Source: Pseudomonadota bacterium
Lineage (GTDB): Bacteria > Pseudomonadota > Gammaproteobacteria > Burkholderiales > Thiobacillaceae
Assembly: GCA_021826065.1 (NCBI GenBank)
Contig: JAKADY010000018.1
Coordinates: forward strand, 1-50,914
DNA: 50,914 bases
Direction: 5' to 3'
Both the position numbers and the translations under genes were made by a program. Below the pieces are notes generated by a model. The model searched no databases, was not told where the DNA came from, and saw nothing but the letters and a program-made list of their open reading frames with translations. This document shows, piece after piece, positions 25,526-34,260 of the stretch (positions are counted from its first letter, which is position 1; every line of letters begins with the position of its first letter).

Positions 25526-26311
25526 TCAGGCGCCCGAGCTGGTCGTCAGATCGAGCTCGCGCACCTCGCCCTTGCGCTCGTGCAGGATCAGGATGTTCAC
25601 CCGGCGGTTGCGGGCACGTCCCTCTGGGCTCGCGTTGGTGTCGATCGGACGGTTGTCGGCATAACCGATGGCCACCAGGCGCGAGGGCGCCACCCCCTGT
25701 TCGGTGAACAGCCGCACCACGCTGCCGGCGCGGGCGGAGGACAGCTCCCAGTTGGAGGGGTAGTTGGGACTGCGGATCGGTACGTTGTCGGTGTGGCCCT
25801 CGACCTGGATGGGGTTGTCCACCTGCGCCAGCACCCGTGCCACGGCGGTGAGGGTCTCGATGGAGCCGGGTTGCAACTGGGCCTCGCCGGTGGCGAACAG
25901 CACGCTGGCATTGATCTCCACCGTGATGCCGCGCGGTGATTGCGTGACCCGCACCTGGCCCTCCTTGATCAGGGGGGCCATGGCCTCGAGGACGTCCTTG
26001 GCCACGCGCTTCATGCGCTCCGCCTCCGGCGGCGCGGCGGCCGTCTGCGGCTGGGCGCGGCCGATGGGCCGGCCGCTGCCATCGAGCACCTGCGGCTGGC
26101 GGCCGCGCATCTCGACCAGGCTGGCGCTCGTCGGCGCCTCGCGGAAGGCCTGCACCAGCGAGTCGGACAGCACGCGATACTTCCCCTCGTTGATGGAGGA
26201 GATCGCGTACATCACCACGAAGAAGGCGAACAGCAGGGTGATGAAGTCGGCATACGACACCAGCCAGCGTTCGAGATTCTCGTGTTCTTCGGGCGGGCGT
26301 TTGCGGGGCAT
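25526..26311 (-). CDS. motD: Flagellar stator protein MotD (MotB-like)
   Basis: A 261-residue stator protein. One transmembrane helix carries the proton-channel aspartate in SYADFITLLFAFFVVMYA (Asp about residue 22). The C-terminal OmpA-like domain binds peptidoglycan through VEGHTDNVPI, NWELSSARA and the R-NRRV block. The N-terminus and gene order match the MotCD stator of Pseudomonas rather than MotAB. It is separated from motC by 364 bp of repeats instead of the usual overlap. Confidence 0.9.
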   Translation of the reverse strand: MPRKRPPEEHENLERWLVSYADFITLLFAFFVVMYAISSINEGKYRVLSDSLVQAFREAPTSASLVEMRGRQPQVLDGSGRPIGRAQPQTAAAPPEAERMKRVAKDVLEAMAPLIKEGQVRVTQSPRGITVEINASVLFATGEAQLQPGSIETLTAVARVLAQVDNPIQVEGHTDNVPIRSPNYPSNWELSSARAGSVVRLFTEQGVAPSRLVAIGYADNRPIDTNASPEGRARNRRVNILILHERKGEVRELDLTTSSGA

Positions 26312-26449
26312 GGGGAGGGGGCAGAGGGCAGAGAAAAGACAGGAGAGAAAAGTGGGGGGATCAGAGCGGTTGCATGTCTTTCATCCGTCGAAGCCCGCTA
26401 CACGCCTTTTCTCTCATCCCTTTTCTCTTCTCTCTCAATCATCCTCGGG
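26312..26449 (-). repeat. Polypurine/polypyrimidine inverted repeat before motD
   Basis: Upstream of motD a purine-rich run (GAGAAAAGACAGGAGAGAAA, about 26330-26350) is mirrored by CTTTTCTCTCATCCCTTTTC (about 26407-26427), able to form a long imperfect hairpin in the motC-motD message. The segment next to it (minus-strand ACCCGAGGATGATTGAGA) is a third, truncated copy of the motC tail. No gene is seen. Confidence 0.55.
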
Positions 26450-26516
26450 TTTTGGCTCCGGCCGCCCGCTGGCGCGGGCATAACATCCGCTGCGCGGATG
26501 TTAGCCTACGCCGAAA
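26450..26516 (-). repeat. Two-hairpin element, copy D
   Basis: On the minus strand this runs from TTTCGGCGTAGGCTAAC to GGAGCCAAAA, with stem 1 TAACATCCGC...GCGGATGTTA and stem 2 GCCCGC...GCGGGC. It is the same element as at 17469-17670, with GCGCCA in place of GCGCGA near the stem 2 loop. Confidence 0.85.
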
Positions 26517-26542
26517 CCCGACCTGCCTTCGGTGGGCCGCGT

Positions 26543-26588
26543 TCATAGCAGATACCCCTGTAGCTTCGTCTCGATCATCCTCGGATTT
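26543..26588 (-). pseudogene. Duplicated motC 3' end
   Basis: Minus-strand frame reads SQNPRMIETKLQGYLL then TGA, a near copy of the real motC C-terminus 90 bp away (NPRMIEAKLQGYLL). It has no start codon and lies between hairpin copies E and D. Confidence 0.85.
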
Positions 26589-26652
26589 TGGCTCCGGCCG
26601 CCCGCTGGCGCGGGCTTAACATCCGCTGCGCGGATGTTAGCCTACGCCGAAA
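26586..26652 (-). repeat. Two-hairpin element, copy E
   Basis: Copy of the element between motC and its duplicated tail, with the same stem 1 and stem 2 as copy D. It lies 23 bp after the motC stop and could end or attenuate the message before motD. Confidence 0.85.
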
Positions 26653-26675
26653 TACGGTGCCTTCGATAGCCGCCT

Positions 26676-27428
26676 CTACAGAAGGTAGCCCTGGAGTTTC
26701 GCTTCAATCATTCTTGGATTTTCACCATTGGCGATGGCGACCAGGCCTTCGATGTACATCTCCTTGAGCTTGACCTGGCCGTTGACCAGGGCCTTGAGCT
26801 TGTTGGCCATGGGCAGGAAGATGAGGTTGGCGCTGCCCACGCCGTAGATGGTGGCGACGAAGGCCACGGCGATGCCGGCGCCGAGCTTGGAGGGGTCGGT
26901 GAGGTTCTCCATGACGTGGATCAGGCCCATGACGGCGCCGAGGATGCCGATGGTCGGTGCATAGCCGCCGGCGGCCTGCCAGATCTTGGCGGCCTCGAGG
27001 TGGTGGTGTTCGAAGGCGCTGAGCTCCAGCTCCAGGGTCTCGCGCAGCACCTCCGGTTCGGCGCCGTCGACCAGCATCTGCAGCCCGCGCCGCTGAAAGA
27101 GGTCGCCTTGTTCCTCGATCTTCGGCTCCAGCGCCAGCAGGCCGCCGCGGCGGGCCTGGTGGCTCCAGTCGAGGATGCGCCGCAGCACCTCGTCCGCCTG
27201 CGCGGGCGGGGGTTGGAACACCCAGCGGCTCATGGCCAGGCCGTCCAGGAAGACCTTAAGCGGGCTTTGCAGCATCACCGCGCCGAGGGTGCCGCCGATG
27301 ACGATGACGAAGGCGGTGATCTGCAGCAGCGAGCCGACGTGACCGCCCTCCAGCGCCTGCCCCAGGATGATGGCGGCCAGCCCCAGGCCGAGGCCGATCA
27401 GGCTGATGATGTCCAGGCGGCGCGGCAT
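26676..27428 (-). CDS. motC: Flagellar stator protein MotC (MotA-like)
   Basis: A 250-residue inner-membrane protein with four hydrophobic segments and the MotA/TolQ/ExbB proton-channel domain (GGYAPTIGILGAVMGLIHVMENL, then VAFVATIYGVGSANLIFLPMANKLK). With MotD it forms a stator that drives flagellar rotation. It follows fliA by 95 bp. Its C-terminal codons (NPRMIEAKLQGYLL) are copied into repeats downstream and at 17.5 kb. Confidence 0.92.
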   Translation of the reverse strand: MPRRLDIISLIGLGLGLAAIILGQALEGGHVGSLLQITAFVIVIGGTLGAVMLQSPLKVFLDGLAMSRWVFQPPPAQADEVLRRILDWSHQARRGGLLALEPKIEEQGDLFQRRGLQMLVDGAEPEVLRETLELELSAFEHHHLEAAKIWQAAGGYAPTIGILGAVMGLIHVMENLTDPSKLGAGIAVAFVATIYGVGSANLIFLPMANKLKALVNGQVKLKEMYIEGLVAIANGENPRMIEAKLQGYLL

Positions 27429-27523
27429 GGGTCCGGGGTGTCAGCCTCGTCTCGGCAGGCCGGTGCAGAGAGGGGCGGACAGGGCCTTGCAGCCGCGACC
27501 CGGCGTATGTCCCGCCATGTCCC

Positions 27524-28243
27524 TCAATCGTCCTCGCCACCCCAGTCGCGCAGGCGGCTGCGCAGGCGGGTGATCGCCTGGCTGTGCAGCTGGCACACGC
27601 GCGACTCGGACACGCCCAGCACGGCGCCGATCTCCTTGAAGTTCATCTCCTGCTCGTAGTACATGCCCATCAACTGCTTCTCGCGGTCGGGCAGCTGCGC
27701 CACCGCCTGGGCCAGGGCCCGTTTGAAGGCCCTACTGGTGATGATGTCGAAGGGGCCGAGCGAGATGTCGTCGGCGAAGCGCTCCAGGAAGTCGTCGCCG
27801 CCCTCTTCGTGCAGATCCTCGTAATAGAGCAGCTGGGCGCCGCGGGCGTCGTTGAGCAGGCTGAAATAGGCGTGGATGTCGAGCTTGAGCTCGTCGGCGA
27901 TCTCCTGCTCGGTGGGCGGGCGCTTGAGGCGCTGCTCCAGGGTATGGATGGCGTTTTCGATCTGCCGCGCCGCCTTGCGCACGTTGCGCGAGGCCCAGTC
28001 GGCCTCCCGCAGTTCGTCGAGCATGGCGCCACGGATGCGCTGGGTGGCGTAAGTCTCGAAATTGGCGCCCTGGCTGTCGTCGTAGCGCTCCACGGCGTCG
28101 AGCAAGCCGATGAGCCCCGCCTGGATCAGATCGTCGACCTCGACGCTGGCGGGCAGGCGCGTCATGAGATGGTAGGCGATCCGCTTGACCAGCGGTAGGT
28201 ATTCGCGCACCAGGCCTTCGGTCGACTCAGCTGAGCTGGGCAT
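27524..28243 (-). CDS. fliA: Flagellar sigma factor FliA (sigma-28)
   Basis: A 239-residue sigma-70 family protein with region 2 (DLIQAGLIGLLDAVERYDDSQGANFETYATQRIRGAMLDELR), region 3 and region 4 (MNFKEIGAVLGVSESRVCQLHSQA). It directs late flagellar gene transcription. Its start overlaps the flhG end by 17 nt. Length and motifs are complete. Confidence 0.95.
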   Translation of the reverse strand: MPSSAESTEGLVREYLPLVKRIAYHLMTRLPASVEVDDLIQAGLIGLLDAVERYDDSQGANFETYATQRIRGAMLDELREADWASRNVRKAARQIENAIHTLEQRLKRPPTEQEIADELKLDIHAYFSLLNDARGAQLLYYEDLHEEGGDDFLERFADDISLGPFDIITSRAFKRALAQAVAQLPDREKQLMGMYYEQEMNFKEIGAVLGVSESRVCQLHSQAITRLRSRLRDWGGEDD

Positions 28244-29114
28244 CGGGTTCCCTCTCCGGGGGCGTTTCGGCGAGCAAACGACTGAACATCCACATTTTCA
28301 GCCAGAATTCCTCCGGCGGGTATAGGCCGGCCGGGGCGGGCGTGTCCATCAGGGCGTCGGCCAGACGGCGAAAGGCCAGCATGGCCGGCCGCTCGGCGGG
28401 GATCTCACGGACGCTGCGCAAATGCCGCATGGCCTCGGTCAGGGCGGGATCCGGCGGCACGCTGCCAAGCCAGTGCGGGCGCAGGCCGAGGAAGCGCTGC
28501 GCCGTGCCCTCCAGGGCGGTGAAGGTGGTGCGCGCGGCCTCGTCGTCCGCCGCCTGCGTCACCAGGACCTGCCAGTGCTCGCTGGGATGGCTGCGCTGCA
28601 CCGACTTGAGCAGGGCATAGGCGCGGGTGAGGGCCTGCCTGCCCTGGGGCAGGATGAGCAGGCGTTGCGGCGCGCACAACGCGAGACTCAGGTCCTCGCG
28701 CGCGGGCGGGGCCAGCAGGAGCAGACACTCGGGCTGCGGTGGTCGGGCGGTGAGGCCCTCCACCGCCGCGCGCCAGCGCCGCTCGGGCACGCCGGCGAGC
28801 CAGGGCAGGCCGCCGTTGGCGGGCAGGCAGTGCAAGCCTGGCGCCGCCTCGATCAAGGCCTGTGCCACCTGGCCATCGCGCCGCAGGGTCTGGTCGAGGG
28901 TGGTCCGGGCGACGAGGCCCAGGCAGGTGGCGGCGTTGTGCGGGGCGAGGGCCTCATCCACCACCCACACGGGCGTGCCGCGCAGGCTCAGGGCGTGTGC
29001 CAGATGGGCGCCGGCCAGGGCCGTCAGGGTGGCGTCGGTGCCGAACAGGCCGATGACCCGAAAGCGCGGGGCATGCCCCATGATCCTGCGCAAACCCGCG
29101 GCCTGGTCGTGCAT
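28227..29114 (-). CDS. flhG: FlhG/FleN-like protein with degenerate ATPase site
   Basis: A 295-residue protein between flhF and fliA, where FlhG (FleN) belongs. The N-terminus keeps the FlhF-activating motif DQAAGLRRIMG. The P-loop expected next (SGKGGVGKT) is replaced by LFGTDATLTALAG, and the Walker A' DADLG region reads VDEALAP. The hydrophobic strands of a MinD-like fold remain. It probably cannot bind ATP in the usual way but might still stimulate FlhF GTPase. Role in flagellar number is inferred from position and motif. Confidence 0.82.
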   Translation of the reverse strand: MHDQAAGLRRIMGHAPRFRVIGLFGTDATLTALAGAHLAHALSLRGTPVWVVDEALAPHNAATCLGLVARTTLDQTLRRDGQVAQALIEAAPGLHCLPANGGLPWLAGVPERRWRAAVEGLTARPPQPECLLLLAPPAREDLSLALCAPQRLLILPQGRQALTRAYALLKSVQRSHPSEHWQVLVTQAADDEAARTTFTALEGTAQRFLGLRPHWLGSVPPDPALTEAMRHLRSVREIPAERPAMLAFRRLADALMDTPAPAGLYPPEEFWLKMWMFSRLLAETPPEREPDAQLS

Positions 29115-29154
29115 GGTGTCGGGGGCTTAGCGTAAAAGTCGGGGAGCCGACTCT

Positions 29155-29280
29155 CGAAGCTCCCCTCTCCTGCAAGCGGGAGAGAGCCTGCCCCGGAGGG
29201 TTTTGTCCGGGGGGTTGGGGGTGAGGGAAACGGACATGACTTTCAAGCTCTGGGATGCCTCATCAAAGACATGTCCGTTA
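29155..29280. repeat. Palindromic element with inverted-repeat hairpin between flhF and flhG
   Basis: A GC palindrome (CTCTCC...GGGAGAG, about 29165-29186) and TTGGGGGTGAGGG are followed by a perfect 10-bp inverted repeat AACGGACATG (29229-29238) / CATGTCCGTT (29270-29279) whose right arm overlaps the flhF stop. It separates two flagellar genes that usually touch and is built like the elements at 15741 and 41065. Confidence 0.7.
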
Positions 29281-30783
29281 GCGCAGCGCCCCCACCACGC
29301 CGGGGTCGGGGGTGTCGTTGGGCAGGGCGCTGCGGTCCATGGCCGCCATCAGCACCGGATAGTCGCCCTCGGCGGGGGTGTAGGGCGAGTCGATCTGCGC
29401 CAGACGGAAGGCGCGGTCGACCAGATAAAGGGCGTTGGCGGCGTGCAGATCCTCCGGCACGCGCTGGCCGTTGGTGACGTAATGCACCTTGAGCTGGTGG
29501 CGGATGACCACGTCGAGGCAGGGCCCGAAGGACAGGGCCTCGTCGATCTTGGTCAGGATGCAGCCGATCAGGCCCGGCCCGCTGTAGGCTCGCACCACCT
29601 CCTCCAGGGTCATGCCCTGGGCCGGCGCGCCGATCAGCAGCAGCCGCTGGACCTCGCGCCCCTCGCCGCAGAGCAGCGCCACCTGTTCGGCCACCCGCTT
29701 GTCGCGCTGGCTCATGCCGACGGTGTCGATCAGGACCAGGTGCTTGCGCGCCAGGTCGGAGAGCGTCAGTTCCAGGTCGTTCTCGTCCTGCACGGCGAAC
29801 ACCGGCGTGCCGAGGATGCGCCCGTAGGTGCGCAGCTGGTCCTGCGCGCCGATGCGGTAGGAGTCGGTGGTGACCAGGGCCACCTTGGCCGCGCCGAAGC
29901 GCAGCACCGCGCGGGCCGCCAGCTTGGCCACCGTGGTGGTCTTGCCCACGCCGGTGGGGCCGACCAGGGCGTAGATCCCACCGCGTTCGAGGATGTCCTC
30001 GCCCTCGCCCGGCGTCGGGACGTTGTGGGCGATGACCGACTTGAGCCATTTGAGCGCCCGCTCCACGTCCAGCGCCGTTGGCAGGTTGCTGAGCAGCTGC
30101 CGGGACAGGGCCGTGCTGAAACCGGCGGCCAGGAGCCGTTTCATCACCTCCGCGCGCACCGGTTCGCGCCCGGCGATCTCGCCCCAGGCGAAGCCGGCGA
30201 GCTGGCCCTCCACCAGGCTGCGCAGGGCGCGGATCTCCCGAGCCAGGGCCTCGGTGGTCGCCTGGACGTCTGCGGCCGGCGTCGTGGCGGTGGTGTCGGG
30301 TGCCGGCGCGACGGCCGGGCGCACATGATCGTGGCCGTTGCCGCCGTTGCCACCGTTAGCACGTGCGGCGCGGGCCGAGCGGATGACGCTCGCCTCCCGT
30401 TGCGCCAGATATTCCGTGAAGGGGGTGGGCTCGGGTGGCGCGAACTCCGCGGGTGGCCGCGCAGTGAGCGGGGACGGCGCTTCAGTCGCCCGAACGTCAT
30501 ACGGACGGCCCTGCCCAGACGCGGCAGGACCGGCCCCCGGGGCATGTGCGCCGGCAGCGTATGCGGTTCCCGACCCGTGGGTGCTCGGCGGGCGTGTGGC
30601 CTGCACGCTCAGGACGGGCTCCGCCTGCCCGGCCAGCGCGGCGACGTCCAGGTCGGCCACAGCGATGATCTCCACCTCGCCGCCGACCTGACGGTTCGAC
30701 AGGATGATGGCGTTGGCGCCGAGGGCGTCGCGCACCATGCGCAAGGCCTCGCGGGTGGTGGGGGCGTGGAATTTCTTGATCAC
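29278..30783 (-). CDS. flhF: Flagellar SRP-type GTPase FlhF
   Basis: A 501-residue SRP-family GTPase that places the polar flagellum. The N-terminal block is MIKKFHAPTTREALRMVRDALG. A low-complexity Ala/Pro linker (about residues 70-160) leads to the N-G domain with GPTGVGKTTTVAKLAAR, DTDSYRIGA-like VTTDSYRIGAQDQL, and DTVGMSQRD. It lies 13 nt after flhA. Confidence 0.95.
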   Translation of the reverse strand: MIKKFHAPTTREALRMVRDALGANAIILSNRQVGGEVEIIAVADLDVAALAGQAEPVLSVQATRPPSTHGSGTAYAAGAHAPGAGPAASGQGRPYDVRATEAPSPLTARPPAEFAPPEPTPFTEYLAQREASVIRSARAARANGGNGGNGHDHVRPAVAPAPDTTATTPAADVQATTEALAREIRALRSLVEGQLAGFAWGEIAGREPVRAEVMKRLLAAGFSTALSRQLLSNLPTALDVERALKWLKSVIAHNVPTPGEGEDILERGGIYALVGPTGVGKTTTVAKLAARAVLRFGAAKVALVTTDSYRIGAQDQLRTYGRILGTPVFAVQDENDLELTLSDLARKHLVLIDTVGMSQRDKRVAEQVALLCGEGREVQRLLLIGAPAQGMTLEEVVRAYSGPGLIGCILTKIDEALSFGPCLDVVIRHQLKVHYVTNGQRVPEDLHAANALYLVDRAFRLAQIDSPYTPAEGDYPVLMAAMDRSALPNDTPDPGVVGALR

Positions 30784-30796
30784 GCGAGCCCCTCCG

Positions 30797-32863
30797 TCAG
30801 GCCCCGATCATGGCGGCCACGCGCACGCTGCGCCCGTCGGGCACCTCGGCATGGGAGATGACCTTCAGATCGGGCACCACGCGGCGGAGGAAACGCGACA
30901 GCAGGGCGCGGATGGGCGGGCTGACCAGCAGCACGCTGGGCAGCCCGTTGCGGCTCATGGTTTCGACGGCATTCTGGGTGTCGCGCACCAGCCGCTCGGC
31001 CAGCCCGGGCTCCAATCCCATGCCCTCGGCCCCGCGGCCGGCCAGGGCCTGTGTGAGGATCTGCTCCAGGCTGGGCTCCAGGGCCATCACCTGCAATTCG
31101 TGCGCTCCGCCGTAGATTTCGGCGATGATAGCACGCCCCAGTGCGGCCCTGACGGCGGCGGTGAGCGCCTCGGGGTCCTGGGTGCGGGCACCGTGCTCGG
31201 CCAGGGTCTCCAGGATGGTGCGGATGTCCCTGAGCGGCACGCGTTCCTCGAGCAGGAGCTGCAGCACCTTCTGCACGGTGGACACCGGCAGGAGCTTGGG
31301 CGTCAAGTCCTCGACCAGCTTCGGGTGCTGCTTGGCGACGTGGTCGAGCAGCTGTTGCGTCTCCTCGCGCCCCAGCAGCTCGGGGGCGTGCTCGTTGATC
31401 ACCTTGGACAGGTGGGTGGCCACCACGGTACCGGCATCGACCACGGTGTAGCCGTAGGTCTGCGCCTGCTCGCGCTGGCTGGCGTCGATCCACACCGCCG
31501 GCAGGCCGTAGGCCGGGTCCTGGGTGGCCTGCCCCTGCACGGTGCCCAGCACGCGGCCGGGGTTGATGGCGAGGTATTTGCCCACCTGCACCTCGCCCTC
31601 GCCGGCCGTGACACCCTTGAGGGTGATGCGGTAGCCACCGGGCTTGAGCTGCAGGTTGTCGCGGATGTGCACCGGCGGCACCAGGAAGCCCAGGTCCTGC
31701 GCGATCTTCTTGCGGATGCCGCGCACACGGCGCAGCAGTTCGCCGTCCTGGGTGCGATCGACCAGAGGCACCAGCCGGTAGCCGACCTCCAGCCCCAGGC
31801 GGTCGACCGGGGTGACGTCCTGCCAGCCGACCTCGGCCGGCTCCTCGGGGGGTGGGGCCGGCTCCGCCGGCGGCTGGGCGGCGGCCGCCGCCTGCCGCTG
31901 CATCAGCCAGAAGCCCAGGCCGGCGAGCGCCGCCGCCATCAGCAGGAAGGCCACGTGCGGCATGCCGGGGATGATGCCGAGCAAGGTGAGGATGCCGGCG
32001 GTGAGGAAGACCGCCTGCGGCTTGGCGAAGACCTGGCCGATGAGCTGCTGGTTCAAGTCCTGCTCGCTGGACACCCGCGAGACCACCATGCCCGCCGCGG
32101 TGGAGATGATCAGCGCCGGGATCTGCGCCACCAGGCCGTCGCCGATGGTGAGCAGGGTGTAGGTCTGCGCCGCGTCGGCAAAGCTCAGGCCGTGCTGCAC
32201 CACGCCGATGGTGAGCCCGCCGATGATGTTGAGCAGCATGATGATGATGCCGGCCACCGCATCGCCGCGGACGAACTTGGCGGCACCGTCCATGGAGCCG
32301 TAGAAGTCGGCCTCCTGGGCAATCTCGGCGCGACGCCGGCGCGCCTCGTCCTCGCCGATCAGGCCGGCGTTCAAGTCGGCGTCGATGGCCATCTGCTTGC
32401 CGGGCATGGCGTCCAGGGTGAAACGGGCGGAGACCTCGGCGATGCGGCCGGCGCCCTTGGTGATGACGACGAAGTTGATCACCACCAGGATGATGAAGAC
32501 GATGAGGCCAACGGCGTAGTTGCCGCCCACCAGGAAGTGGCCGAAGGCCTCGATCACCTTGCCGGCCGCGTCGGGCCCGGTGTGGCCCTCCATCAGCACG
32601 ATGCGCGTGGAGGCGACGTTGAGCGAGAGCCGCAGCAGCGTGGTGACCAGTAGCACCGTCGGGAAGACCGAAAAGTCCAGCGGCCGCAGGGTATACAGGC
32701 CGATGAGCAGCACGATCATCGCCAGGGCGATGTTGAAGGTGAACAGGATGTCGAGCAGGAAGGGCGGCAGCGGCAGGATCATCATCGCCAGGACGACGAT
32801 GATGAGCGCCGGGGCGGCCAGCTTCTGCCAGGTCGTGCCGTTCCAGGCCAGGGCCTGCGCCAT
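30797..32863 (-). CDS. flhA: Flagellar export gate protein FlhA
   Basis: A 688-residue type III export protein. The N-terminal half has about eight membrane helices with LLVTTLLRLSLNVASTR and the conserved loop ARFTLDAMPGKQMAIDADLNAG; the C-terminal cytoplasmic domain docks export chaperones. A Pro/Ala-rich linker lies at about residues 325-345. It overlaps the flhB stop by one base. Confidence 0.96.
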   Translation of the reverse strand: MAQALAWNGTTWQKLAAPALIIVVLAMMILPLPPFLLDILFTFNIALAMIVLLIGLYTLRPLDFSVFPTVLLVTTLLRLSLNVASTRIVLMEGHTGPDAAGKVIEAFGHFLVGGNYAVGLIVFIILVVINFVVITKGAGRIAEVSARFTLDAMPGKQMAIDADLNAGLIGEDEARRRRAEIAQEADFYGSMDGAAKFVRGDAVAGIIIMLLNIIGGLTIGVVQHGLSFADAAQTYTLLTIGDGLVAQIPALIISTAAGMVVSRVSSEQDLNQQLIGQVFAKPQAVFLTAGILTLLGIIPGMPHVAFLLMAAALAGLGFWLMQRQAAAAAQPPAEPAPPPEEPAEVGWQDVTPVDRLGLEVGYRLVPLVDRTQDGELLRRVRGIRKKIAQDLGFLVPPVHIRDNLQLKPGGYRITLKGVTAGEGEVQVGKYLAINPGRVLGTVQGQATQDPAYGLPAVWIDASQREQAQTYGYTVVDAGTVVATHLSKVINEHAPELLGREETQQLLDHVAKQHPKLVEDLTPKLLPVSTVQKVLQLLLEERVPLRDIRTILETLAEHGARTQDPEALTAAVRAALGRAIIAEIYGGAHELQVMALEPSLEQILTQALAGRGAEGMGLEPGLAERLVRDTQNAVETMSRNGLPSVLLVSPPIRALLSRFLRRVVPDLKVISHAEVPDGRSVRVAAMIGA

Positions 32864-34014
32864 CAGGTCTCAGCCCCCTGGGCGGCGGCCGTGGCCGGGT
32901 CCAGCGCCGGCGGCACCTGCCAGTCCTGCGGCGGCTCCGGGCGCGGTCCCGGCTGCTGCAGCCGGTAGACGTAGGCCAGCACCTGGGCCACGGCGGTGAA
33001 CAGGGCCGCCGGGATGGTGTCGCCCACCTCGGCGTGCCGGTACAGCGCCCGCGCGAGCGGCGGCGCCTCGACGATGGGCACGCGGTGCTCGCGCGCGATC
33101 TCCTTGATGCGTTCGGCCACCAGCCCGCTGCCCTTGGCCACCACGCGCGGGGCCTGCATGCGGCGCTCCTTGTATTCGAGCGCCACCGCATAGTGCAGGG
33201 GGTTGACCACCACCACGTCGGCCTTGGGCACCGCCGCCATCATGCGCCGGCGCGCCTGTTCGCGCATCACCGCCCGGATGCGCGCCTTGATCTGCGGGTC
33301 GCCCTCGGTCTCCTTCTGCTCCTGGCGCACCTCCTCCTTGGTCATCCGCATCTGGCGCTGGTAGTTCCACAGCTGGAAGGGCACGTCCAGGGCGACCACC
33401 AGGGCGAAGGCGGCGGTGGCGGCGAGGAAGGTGGTCAGCGTGATCCGGGTGAAGTGGGCGATGGCCGTCTCCAGCGGCTCGGCCGCGAGGGTGAGCAGGC
33501 CTTCCCACTGCAGCCAGATGGCGAAGGCCGCCACGCCGGCGATGAGCCCCGCCTTGAGCAAGGCCTTGACCAGCTCGACGGCGGCGAGCCAGGAGAACAT
33601 GCGCTTGATCCCCTGGATGGGGTCCAGCTTGGCCAGGTCGGCGGCGAAGGCCTTGGGCGCGAAGACCCAGCCGGAGAGCATCAGGTTCGAGAGCACGGCC
33701 GCCAACACCACGGCCAGGGCCACCGGCAGCAGCACCAGTATCGCCTCCCAGCCAGAGAGGGTCAGCATCTCCAGCATGCGGGCGGGGTCGGCGGCCTCGC
33801 TGCGGCCGAAGCGCATGCCGTTATGCATCACACGCTTGAGCGCGTCGAACATGAACACGCCGGCGAAGGCGATCGTACCGGCGCTGGCCATGAGGACGGC
33901 AAAGGTGGCCAACTCACGCGAGCGGGGGACATGACCCTCGGCGCGTGCCTTTTCGAGCTTTCGCGCCGACGCCGGTTCGGTGCGTTCGAGATCGCTGTCT
34001 TCCGCCATCCCCAT
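32863..34014 (-). CDS. flhB: Flagellar export switch protein FlhB, NPLH variant
   Basis: A 383-residue protein with a charged N-terminus (TEPASARKLEKARAEGHVPRSREL), four membrane helices and the cytoplasmic switch domain. The autocleavage motif, normally NPTH, reads NPLHYAVAL (CTG codon for Leu). Asn and Pro, where the chain breaks, are kept. FlhB cleavage switches export from hook to filament substrates. The ATG at 34008 is an alternative start. Confidence 0.95.
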   Translation of the reverse strand: MGMAEDSDLERTEPASARKLEKARAEGHVPRSRELATFAVLMASAGTIAFAGVFMFDALKRVMHNGMRFGRSEAADPARMLEMLTLSGWEAILVLLPVALAVVLAAVLSNLMLSGWVFAPKAFAADLAKLDPIQGIKRMFSWLAAVELVKALLKAGLIAGVAAFAIWLQWEGLLTLAAEPLETAIAHFTRITLTTFLAATAAFALVVALDVPFQLWNYQRQMRMTKEEVRQEQKETEGDPQIKARIRAVMREQARRRMMAAVPKADVVVVNPLHYAVALEYKERRMQAPRVVAKGSGLVAERIKEIAREHRVPIVEAPPLARALYRHAEVGDTIPAALFTAVAQVLAYVYRLQQPGPRPEPPQDWQVPPALDPATAAAQGAET

Positions 34015-34032
34015 ACCCGGCCGCGGCCGGGG

Positions 34033-34260
34033 TCAAGGTCTTGTAAATTCGCGAGAGTTTAGCATGCCGGCATGCGGCGCACGCGCCTCACTCAGGTGCC
34101 CGGCATCACCGCACGACCCGGCGCAGCCGCCGCAGGCGTCCTCCCGGTAGGGGCCCAGCCGTGGATGGCGCCGGGCGAAGCGCCGGTAGACGCCCTGCAC
34201 GCCGACCCAGGCGAGCAGGATGACGAATATGAGCGCCGAGGCCAGCAGGTAAGTCCTCAC
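34033..34260 (-). CDS. Small Cys-rich single-pass membrane protein (NqrM-like candidate)
   Basis: A 75-residue protein with one N-terminal membrane helix ([18 protein letters not shown]) and a cytoplasmic [10 protein letters not shown] motif. It overlaps the rnfA stop as ATGA and is the last gene of the rnf operon. NqrM, needed to insert iron in the related Na+-NQR, has the same plan of a membrane anchor plus a CGG motif. Iron delivery to RnfA/RnfE is a hypothesis; a FeoB-associated Cys-rich protein type is an alternative. Confidence 0.6.
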   Translation of the reverse strand: MRTYLLASALIFVILLAWVGVQGVYRRFARRHPRLGPYREDACGGCAGSCGDAGHLSEARAPHAGMLNSREFTRP

